Assembly: GCA_965277735.1 (NCBI GenBank)
Contig: CBDIDO010000003.1
Location: 806,001 to 870,000, forward strand
Length of the DNA: 64,000 nucleotides
Reading direction: 5' to 3'
From: RH-AL1 sp965277735
GTDB taxonomy: Bacteria; Pseudomonadota; Alphaproteobacteria; Rhizobiales; Beijerinckiaceae
Shown here: one piece after another, positions 49,795-56,695 of the stretch
Layout of the letters: each line of letters begins with the position of its first letter
Position numbering within the stretch: position 1 is the first letter of the stretch
The notes under the pieces: generated by a model
Told to the model about the DNA's origin: nothing
What the model saw: only the letters and a program-made list of their open reading frames with translations
Databases searched by the model: none
Translations under genes and position numbers: made by a program

Positions 49795-50035
49795 GGCCGT
49801 CGCGCCGACGGCGATCGTCAAGCACTCGCTGGTTGTCGCCGGCCATCGCACCAGCATCTCGCTCGAGGATGCCTTCTGGCAGGCGCTGAAGGCCGCCGCC
49901 GTGGCGCGTGGTCTTTCGATCTCGGCATTGGTCGCCGAGATCGATGCGGACCGCGGCGAGGCCAACCTGTCTTCCGCGATCCGCGTCCATCTCCTGCGGG
50001 CGCTCACGCCCCGCGCTGCTGATCCTCCCCCTTGA
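49778..50035 (+). CDS. Ribbon-helix-helix protein
   Basis: 85 residues; the ATG lies inside the last codons of the DUF4169 gene, so translation is coupled. KHSLVVAGHRTSISLEDAFWQALKAAAVARGLSISALVAEID matches the RHH_4 DNA-binding family: a beta strand with polar contacts, then two helices. It may regulate its own operon. Third gene of the sspB transcript. Confidence 0.88.
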   Translation: MATTPKAVAPTAIVKHSLVVAGHRTSISLEDAFWQALKAAAVARGLSISALVAEIDADRGEANLSSAIRVHLLRALTPRAADPPP

Positions 50036-50063
50036 ACCGGAAGAGGATCGCTTGCGTCGCCGC

Positions 50064-51011
50064 CTACTTCAACGGGATTTCGTAGACCTTGAACGGCAGG
50101 TGCTGGCCCTTGCCGCCGGCGCCGCCGAAGAGGTGGGACAGCTGGCCCTCGGTGACATAGGCCTTGTCGCCGACCTTGGTGACGCCGGTCGGGCCGTCGA
50201 TCCCGTCCTTCAGCGTGTCGAGCTTGGCGGTGTCGCCTTCGATGGTGACGCGATCGAGGTTGCCGCTGCCCTCGATCATCAGGAACGAGTTGCCGTCGGC
50301 GTCACGCATCGCGTCGGTGAGCTTGGTCGGGCGCGAGGTCTTCAGCTGGGTGACCTTGCCCGCCTTGCCGTCCTTGACGTCGACGCGGAACATTTTCCCT
50401 TCGGTGAAGGTGTTGGTATAAACGTTGCCGTCCCCACCAATGATGATGCCGTCGAGGCCGGCGCCCTTGGCAGGCGGCGCGAACTGCGGGTCCTGCGACC
50501 ACACCTCGAGTTCCTTGCCACCCGGCGCGAGCCGGAAGATCTGCGGCCCAAACGTGTCGGTGACGAGCAGGCCGCCGTCGGGCGCGACCGTCATGTCGTT
50601 GCAGATCTCGTGAGGGCCGGGCAGCTTGTAGGATGCCTTGCCCTCGCCGCTCTTGAGATCGAAGGCCTTGACGAAGGCGCCATCGACTTGGCTCGGCCCT
50701 GGCGCACCGAGCGCGGTCAGATCGTTCGAGCACACGTACAGCAGGCCGGCCTTCTCGTCGGCGAGGACGCCGAAGAGCGAGCGCGTCCCGAAGGCGGCGG
50801 GTTTGATGAATTGCTCGGGCTTCTGCCCGGGCTGGATACGGATCACGCCACCAGCGCCGGCGCTCCCCACGAAGAGCGTGCCGTCGGCGGTCGACGAAAT
50901 GCTCTCGGGAAAGGTCATGTCGCCGGGCAGCGCGACATCTGCATGGGCCAGCGGCGCGAGCGCCAATGCAAACGCCGCGGTGACTCCGAGGCGTGAGAGA
51001 ATGCTCGTCAT
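50064..51011 (-). CDS. SMP-30/gluconolactonase-like secreted protein
   Basis: 315 residues from ATG 51011. A signal peptide (about 1-24) precedes a six-bladed propeller (FPESISSTADGTLFVGSAG; ICNDMTVAPDGGLLVTDTFG; GLDGIIIGGDGNVYTNTF). Divalent-metal-dependent lactonase activity is known for some relatives; substrate unknown. Predicted periplasmic. Confidence 0.85.
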   Translation of the reverse strand: MTSILSRLGVTAAFALALAPLAHADVALPGDMTFPESISSTADGTLFVGSAGAGGVIRIQPGQKPEQFIKPAAFGTRSLFGVLADEKAGLLYVCSNDLTALGAPGPSQVDGAFVKAFDLKSGEGKASYKLPGPHEICNDMTVAPDGGLLVTDTFGPQIFRLAPGGKELEVWSQDPQFAPPAKGAGLDGIIIGGDGNVYTNTFTEGKMFRVDVKDGKAGKVTQLKTSRPTKLTDAMRDADGNSFLMIEGSGNLDRVTIEGDTAKLDTLKDGIDGPTGVTKVGDKAYVTEGQLSHLFGGAGGKGQHLPFKVYEIPLK

Positions 51012-51067
51012 GTGTTTTCGTTCTCCGTAAGGGGCCGCGGCCATCGCGGGTGCGATGCCGCGGGTCG

Positions 51068-51577
51068 TCAGTCGAGGTCGCGTTGCCCGCGGAAAGCCGT
51101 GCCGAATGAATTCGACGAAACCTCCGCCAGCATCGTCCTCAGCGCTTGCGCCTTGTCGGCGCCAAGCGCCGCCTCCACCCGCGTCTGGGCGGAGCGCCAG
51201 AGCGCGCTCGTCTCCTTGAGCTTGGCTTCGCCAGCAGGGGTCAGGGAGACGCGCTTCGCTCTCGCATCGCGGTCGTCTGGATCGAGACGGATGAATCCGT
51301 CGCGCGCCAGAGGCTTCAGCGTATGGCCCAACGCCGACAGGTCCATGACAAGCTCACGCGCGAGCGCCTTCATGGTCGGTCGGTCCATCGCTTTCACGTG
51401 AAAGAGGATGCCGTGCTGCGCCGCGCGCAGACCGGACGGCCGCATCACCTCGTCGAACAACAACCCAAGGTGACGCGTCGCCTTGCGCAGCTCGCTGTTG
51501 TTGCAAGGCCCCGGGCCGACGAAGAGCGTCGGCGCGGGGTCATCCTCGCTGGTGTGCGGTTTCCTCATGAGGCCCAC
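51068..51577 (-). CDS. MarR-family transcriptional regulator
   Basis: 169 residues (ATG 51577 or 51568). Winged helix LGLLFDEVMRPSGLRAAQHGILFHVKAMDRPTMKALARELVMDLSALGHTLKPLARDGFIRLDPDDRDARAKRVSLTPAGE would exceed the limit if quoted whole; the signature DRDARAKRVSLTPAG and the recognition helix around ELVMDLSALGHTLKPL are clear. It lies 8 bases after the SDR gene on the same strand and may repress that operon. Confidence 0.93.
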   Translation of the reverse strand: MGLMRKPHTSEDDPAPTLFVGPGPCNNSELRKATRHLGLLFDEVMRPSGLRAAQHGILFHVKAMDRPTMKALARELVMDLSALGHTLKPLARDGFIRLDPDDRDARAKRVSLTPAGEAKLKETSALWRSAQTRVEAALGADKAQALRTMLAEVSSNSFGTAFRGQRDLD

Positions 51578-51585
51578 ATAGTGGT

Positions 51586-52380
51586 CTATGCCACAGCTTC
51601 AACGCCCCGATAGCGGGGGGCCACCTCGCGCGTCGACAGATGCGGGCCCATCGCGGCACGCGCGGCGTCGAACGTCTTGTAGAGCTGCTCGTCGGCGAGC
51701 GGCGGGATCGTGACGGTCTCGCCCTTGTCGAGGCCGACCAGCGCAGCATCGACGAGATCGCCGACCTCCATGACCATCTCCGCCGGGAAGGCGTCGATGT
51801 CCTTGCCGGAGCGCGCCCAGATCTCGGTGCGCGTGGCGCCCGGCAGCACCGCCTGCACCTTTACGCCGCGCTCGCGGACCTGCGCCGCGAGCGAGAGCGT
51901 GAGGTTCAGCAGATAGGCCTTGGTCCCGCTGTAGACGCCATCGAACATCTCGGGCGCGAAGGCGAGCACGGACGCGATGTTGACGATGGCGCCGGCCCCG
52001 CGTGCCGCGAAGGCCTTGCCGGCGGCCGCCGCGAGACGCGTGGGCGCGGTGACGTTGAGCGCGATGATCTGCTCGAGCGCTTCGGGGCCGTTGTCGAGCA
52101 GACCGCCGTTAAGCGACATGCCGGCGTTGTTGATGAGCACGCTGACGTCGGGCGCGGCGACGCGATGCTCGATCACGGCGACGTCGCCCGCGCGGGTGAG
52201 GTCGGCGCCGAGCACCTCGACGACCCGGCCGGTTTCCGCGCGCAGGCGCGTGGCGAGCACCTCGAGGCGATCGACGTCACGGGCGACGAGGACGAGATCG
52301 TGGCCGCGGTGCGCGAGGCGATCGGCATAGACGGCGCCGATGCCGGTCGAGGCGCCCGTGATGACGGCGGTGGTGGACAT
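51586..52380 (-). CDS. Short-chain dehydrogenase/reductase
   Basis: 264 residues from ATG 52380. TGASTGIGAVYADRL, NNAGMSL, catalytic VYSGTKAYL (YxxxK) and LPGATRTEIW show a classical SDR with NAD(P) specificity not readable. Substrate unknown. Operon with a MarR regulator; two GCATATGC sites lie in its leader, 17-60 bases upstream. Confidence 0.92.
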   Translation of the reverse strand: MSTTAVITGASTGIGAVYADRLAHRGHDLVLVARDVDRLEVLATRLRAETGRVVEVLGADLTRAGDVAVIEHRVAAPDVSVLINNAGMSLNGGLLDNGPEALEQIIALNVTAPTRLAAAAGKAFAARGAGAIVNIASVLAFAPEMFDGVYSGTKAYLLNLTLSLAAQVRERGVKVQAVLPGATRTEIWARSGKDIDAFPAEMVMEVGDLVDAALVGLDKGETVTIPPLADEQLYKTFDAARAAMGPHLSTREVAPRYRGVEAVA

Positions 52381-52396
52381 GGAAGGTCTCCGAAAA

Positions 52397-52440
52397 GGCA
52401 TATGCCACTTACTGCGGCATCGAGATAAATGCATATGCCT
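52397..52440. promoter_or_regulatory. Two palindromic sites, GGCATATGCC and TGCATATGCC
   Basis: GGCATATGCC at 52397-52406 and TGCATATGCC at 52430-52439 share GCATATGCC. Their centres are 33 bases apart, about three helix turns. The position, just upstream of the SDR-MarR operon, and the symmetry suit a MarR dimer operator. No experimental consensus is implied. Confidence 0.55.
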
Positions 52441-52493
52441 GTAATTTGCCGCAAGACCCGCCCGCGACGATTTCTGTCTGCTTGAAGTGAGTT

Positions 52494-55259
52494 CTAGCGC
52501 TGCCCGGCCAGCACCCGTGCGGGCGGGAAGGCGATCTCGACCAGCGTGCCCTGGTCGATCTTCGAGCGGATCGTGAAGGTCGCCTCGTTGGCCTCGACGA
52601 GCGCCTTGGTCAGCGGCAGGCCGAGCCCGGTGCCCTCCGTCGTCATCGGCCGCGTCGACAGCTGGCGGAACGGCTCCAGCGCGGCGGCGATGTCGGCTTC
52701 CGACATGCCGGCGCCGGTGTCGCGCACGCGGATCACCACCTTGCCGTCTTCCGGCGCCGCGGTGGCGACGATCACCTGGCCGCCCGGCTCGTTGTATTTC
52801 ACCGCGTTCGACAAGAGGTTCAGCACGATCTGGCGCATCGACCGCTCGTCGGCCTTGATCATCGGCAGGGCGGGGGCGAGCGACATCCGCATGATCACAC
52901 GCCCGCGGCTCGCCTGCGTCTGCATCAGCCCGACGCAGTCGGAGATGATGCGGTTGGCGTCGATCGGCGTCGGGTCGAGCTCCATCCGCCCGGCCTCGAT
53001 CTTGGAGAGATCGAGCAGGTCGTTGATCAGGCTCATCACATGCGTGCCGGACGAATGGATGTCGCGCAGATAGTCCTTGTAGCGCTCGTTGCCGACGGGG
53101 CCGAAGCGCTCCTCGCGCATCACCTCGGCGAAGCCGATGATCGCGTTGAGCGGCGTGCGCACCTCGTGGCTGACCTTGGCGAGGAAGTCGGTCTTGGCAG
53201 CGCTCGCCGCCTCGGCGTCGTGCTTCGCCGTCTCCAGCTCGTGCTCGACCTTCTTCCAATGCGTGAGGTCGCGGAAGAGTGCGCAATAGCGGGCGTCGCC
53301 CGTCGCGCTTCCATAGTCGTCGGGCTCGGCATGGTCGAGCCGGCCGAGGGTCATGAAGACGGGAATCGTCCCGCCCTGCGGCGCCCCCACCTCGAGCTCG
53401 CGCCCATCGTTGAGCAGGCTCCTCGTGGCGTTTGTCATCAAACCGTCGAGATAGTCCTTGGCAAGGTTCCGGTTGCCTTGTGCGAAGAGGTCCAGGAACG
53501 GCTTGCCGATCACCATGCCGCGGTCGCGCCCGAGCAGCGCCTCGCCGGAGCGGTTGAGCGAGAGCACGTCGCCGGCCTTGTCGATGACCGCGACACCGTC
53601 GGTCGCGGTCTCGAGGATCGCCCGCAGGTGGCTCAGCTCGGCGCCGTCGCGGCGGCGATCCTCGGCGTGCTGGCGGCCCATCGCCTCGATGGCCGCATCA
53701 TGCTCGGTCTCGAGGCTCGTGGCCGCTTTCGTGTCGGGCGCGGCCTGCAGCGTGAGAAGGGTGGCCGGGAGGCCGTCCCAGTCGATGCGCTGCATCCGCG
53801 CCGAGGCGGGAAGAATGGTGCCGTCGCGCCGGCGCACGGCGACGGATTCGCAGTCGCGACCCTCGTGCGGCGTCGCGCTGAACAGATGCGCGAGGCCGCC
53901 AGCCTCGTGCAGCTCGTCTTCATCCTTGAAGCCGGAGAGGTCGAGGAAATGGCGGTTGGCGAAGATCGGCACGTTGTCGCGCGAGACAAGGAGGCCCAGC
54001 GACAGGCGGTCGAGCATCGCGAGGGCGTTGTCGGAGGGGTGCCCCGGCGCTGGCGTCGGCATGAGTCCGACAGGTGGCGGAACTGCTACGGGCGCCTCGG
54101 CAGCCGGTGCTTCGGCGACGGGCGCGGACACATCCGCGGCTGGGTGCTCGACGGCCTCAAGCGGAGCCGGCTCGGGAGCGACAGCAGCCGGGACCAGAGT
54201 CTCTGGCTCGGGCACCGGTTCCGGCGCAGCTGGTTCCTCGACAAGCCCCGCACGGTCGCGCAGCTCGGCCGCGAGCGCTGCGAACGCGGCGTGGTCCTCG
54301 CTGGAAAAACCCTTCTGCGCGCCGGGGAACAGCACGACGTTGCCCGGCCCGCGCGGTCCCTCGGCTGCGGGCACGAGCCGCATCGGCTGGCGCGGCACGA
54401 TCTTGTCGAGGTGGATCACGCCGTAGCCGCGGAAGCCTTCGAAGGCGCGGTCGGGGCCGAAGGCCGGGACGGCGCCGAGTCCGACGCCGACAGCGCCCGG
54501 CGCGTCGGTGATCGGCCAGTCGACATCAAGGCCGCTCCACGTGACGCGTCCGGCGAGCGCCTCGGCGAGCCGGCCGCTTGGGTCGAGCTTGGGCGCCAGC
54601 TCCGGCAGGCTCTTGCCGACGAGATCGCCGTTGCCGGGGCCGACGATGGCGGCCAGCGGCGCCGAGATGTCGCGGCAGATGCCGTCCGCATCGCTCTGCC
54701 ACAGGAAGCGCAGGCGCTGGGTCGACGGCCAGCGGTCGGCCAGCGCCTCATGGATCGCCTGCACGTTCATCGGCGCGTCGAACGACGAGCTCGGCTCGGC
54801 GTCCCCGTGCGCGGCTTCGCTCGCATCGGCCGGCGCTGCCGGCGTGACCGGCATCAGGCCCGGGCGCACCCCGAGCGCGGCGGCCACGAACACCGGCAGG
54901 CCAGCCGCCGTCTTGAAGCGACGGCACAGGAAGGTGATGACCTCGCTCGCCGGCCCGATCGTGAAGCGCAGCCGCTCGAGCCGCGGCGCGCCCTCGATCG
55001 GCAGCGAGCGGAACAGATCGCCCAGCCGGCGCGCGCCGGGGTCGCGGCCACCGAGCAGGCGACGCGAGAGGGCCTCGCTGCCCGTGACGTCGAAGAGTGC
55101 GAAGAAGGCGTAGCTCGCCATGACGAGGCGGGGACCTGGCGAGTCGCCGGTCGCGACCGCGAGGAGGGGAGGGCCATTGCGCCGGTCGAGCGCGAGCGCG
55201 TCGAGAAAAGCGTCGAAATCGTCGCGCGTCAGGCCGGGGCCGAACCAGACGTCATTCAT
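52494..55259 (-). CDS. PdhS/PleC-like sensor histidine kinase
   Basis: 921 residues. An N-terminal globular region (about 1-130) is followed by PAS-like domains (about 180-290 and 420-640), then the H box FLAKVSHEVRTPLNAIIGFAE with His near 700, FGPVGNERYKDYLRDIH, and a HATPase (LNLLSNAVKYNEPGG, DTGAGMS, TEGTGLGLPL). The H-box neighbourhood matches the PdhS/DivJ/PleC group that controls DivK and CtrA. No membrane helices, as in PdhS. A CtrA-type box lies 59 bases upstream. Confidence 0.88.
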   Translation of the reverse strand: MNDVWFGPGLTRDDFDAFLDALALDRRNGPPLLAVATGDSPGPRLVMASYAFFALFDVTGSEALSRRLLGGRDPGARRLGDLFRSLPIEGAPRLERLRFTIGPASEVITFLCRRFKTAAGLPVFVAAALGVRPGLMPVTPAAPADASEAAHGDAEPSSSFDAPMNVQAIHEALADRWPSTQRLRFLWQSDADGICRDISAPLAAIVGPGNGDLVGKSLPELAPKLDPSGRLAEALAGRVTWSGLDVDWPITDAPGAVGVGLGAVPAFGPDRAFEGFRGYGVIHLDKIVPRQPMRLVPAAEGPRGPGNVVLFPGAQKGFSSEDHAAFAALAAELRDRAGLVEEPAAPEPVPEPETLVPAAVAPEPAPLEAVEHPAADVSAPVAEAPAAEAPVAVPPPVGLMPTPAPGHPSDNALAMLDRLSLGLLVSRDNVPIFANRHFLDLSGFKDEDELHEAGGLAHLFSATPHEGRDCESVAVRRRDGTILPASARMQRIDWDGLPATLLTLQAAPDTKAATSLETEHDAAIEAMGRQHAEDRRRDGAELSHLRAILETATDGVAVIDKAGDVLSLNRSGEALLGRDRGMVIGKPFLDLFAQGNRNLAKDYLDGLMTNATRSLLNDGRELEVGAPQGGTIPVFMTLGRLDHAEPDDYGSATGDARYCALFRDLTHWKKVEHELETAKHDAEAASAAKTDFLAKVSHEVRTPLNAIIGFAEVMREERFGPVGNERYKDYLRDIHSSGTHVMSLINDLLDLSKIEAGRMELDPTPIDANRIISDCVGLMQTQASRGRVIMRMSLAPALPMIKADERSMRQIVLNLLSNAVKYNEPGGQVIVATAAPEDGKVVIRVRDTGAGMSEADIAAALEPFRQLSTRPMTTEGTGLGLPLTKALVEANEATFTIRSKIDQGTLVEIAFPPARVLAGQR

Positions 55260-55317
55260 CGCGACCGAGCTTCCCCCTAGCTGTGCCAGCCACGCCGCGC
55301 CCTCGACTCGGATAGCA

Positions 55318-55332
55318 TTAAGAAAGCTTTAA
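55318..55332. promoter_or_regulatory. CtrA-type box TTAA-N7-TTAA
   Basis: TTAAGAAAGCTTTAA has both TTAA half sites with a 7-base spacer, the full CtrA consensus, and it is symmetric. It lies 59 bases upstream of the PdhS-like kinase start, a position suited to control. Confidence 0.65.
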
Positions 55333-55429
55333 AAGGGGCCTCCTCCGGCGTCCACCCGACTCGTGCTGCGCCCACATACACTTAGGATTAGAGTTAAATG
55401 CGGGGCCATATTGCGGCGGTCGGATGCGC

Positions 55430-56686
55430 CTACTCGATCAGAATCGCCCTGAAATCGTTCACGTTTGTGAGCGTCGGACCGGTCACGACGCTGTCGCCCA
55501 GGGCCTCGAAGAATCCGTGTCCGTCATTGCGCGCGAGGCTTTCGGCCGGCGTGATCCCGGCCGCGAAGGCGCGCGCCAGCGTCGTTGGGGTGACGATCGC
55601 GCCGGCCACCTCCTCGGCGCCGTCGACGCCGTCGGTATCGCCGGCGATCGCGTGGACCTTTGCATTGCCCTGCAGCGCGATGGCCAGCGACAGCAGGAAC
55701 TCGACGTTGCGGCCGCCGCGGCCGTCGCCGCGCACCGTCACCGTCGTCTCGCCGCCGGAGAGCAGCACGCAGGGCGCGGCAAACGGCTGGCCGCGGGTCA
55801 CCACCTGCCGCGCGATGCCAGCCATCATGACACCCATGTCGCGCGATTCGCCCTCCAGGCTGTCGCCGAGGATGTGCGGCGTGATGCCGGCGTTGCGCGC
55901 GACCTCGGCCGCTGCCTCGAGCGAGGCCTGCGGCGCGGCGATGAGGTGGAATTCGTAGGCCGGCAGGCTCGAATCGTCGGGCTTCGGCGTCTCGCCGGCA
56001 CCGCTCTCCAGCGTTTGCCGCACGGCGTCCGGGATTTCGATCCCGTACTTCTTGATGAGCCGCAGCGCGTCGGCGCAGGTCGTCGGGTCCGGCACGGTCG
56101 GGCCGGAGGCGATGTCGCCGGGCGCGTCGCCCGGCACGTCCGAGATCGACAGCGTCACGACCTTCGCCGGCGCGCAGGCGCGCAGCAGGCGGCCGCCCTT
56201 GATGGCCGAGAGGTGGCGGCGCACGCAATTCATCTCGCCGATCGTCGCGCCGCTCTTCAAGAGCGCCTTGTTGACCGCCTGCTTGTCGGCGAGGCTCAAG
56301 CCGTCGAGCGGCATCGGCAGCAGCGACGAGCCGCCGCCCGAGATCAGCGCGATGACGAGGTCGTCGGCCGTCAGCCCTTCGACGAGCTTCAGCATCCGCT
56401 TGGCGGCATCGGCACCGGCCTGGTCGGGCACGGGATGGCTCGCCTCGACGATCTCGATGCCCTTGGTCTCGGCGCCATGGCCGTACCGGGTCACCACCAA
56501 CCCTTCGAGCGGTGTCGGCCAATGCGCTTCGAGCGCGCGCGCCATCTCGGCCGAGGCCTTGCCGGCGCCGATGACGAGCGTGCGGCCCTTCGGCGGCGGC
56601 GGCAGGTGGGCCGCGATGGTCTTGAACGGATCGGCGGCGGCGACGGCCGCATCGAACAGCGACCGCAAAAACGTCTTCTGGTCCAA
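55430..56686 (-). CDS. ttuD: Glycerate 2-kinase (MOFRL family)
   Basis: 418 residues from TTG 56686. GKASAEMARALE, ISGGGSSLLPMP, LSGGETTVTVRGDGRGGRN and AGDTDGVDG are the MOFRL/DUF4147 blocks. It phosphorylates D-glycerate to 2-phosphoglycerate. It lies 9 bases after the podJ-like gene on the same strand, which may be simple read-through. Confidence 0.93.
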   Translation of the reverse strand: MDQKTFLRSLFDAAVAAADPFKTIAAHLPPPPKGRTLVIGAGKASAEMARALEAHWPTPLEGLVVTRYGHGAETKGIEIVEASHPVPDQAGADAAKRMLKLVEGLTADDLVIALISGGGSSLLPMPLDGLSLADKQAVNKALLKSGATIGEMNCVRRHLSAIKGGRLLRACAPAKVVTLSISDVPGDAPGDIASGPTVPDPTTCADALRLIKKYGIEIPDAVRQTLESGAGETPKPDDSSLPAYEFHLIAAPQASLEAAAEVARNAGITPHILGDSLEGESRDMGVMMAGIARQVVTRGQPFAAPCVLLSGGETTVTVRGDGRGGRNVEFLLSLAIALQGNAKVHAIAGDTDGVDGAEEVAGAIVTPTTLARAFAAGITPAESLARNDGHGFFEALGDSVVTGPTLTNVNDFRAILIE

Positions 56687-56695
56687 GGAACAGCC

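Noticed and set aside
53040..55280. 746-codon frame antisense to the PdhS-like kinase
   Set aside because: Mirror of a well-supported kinase; no motifs.
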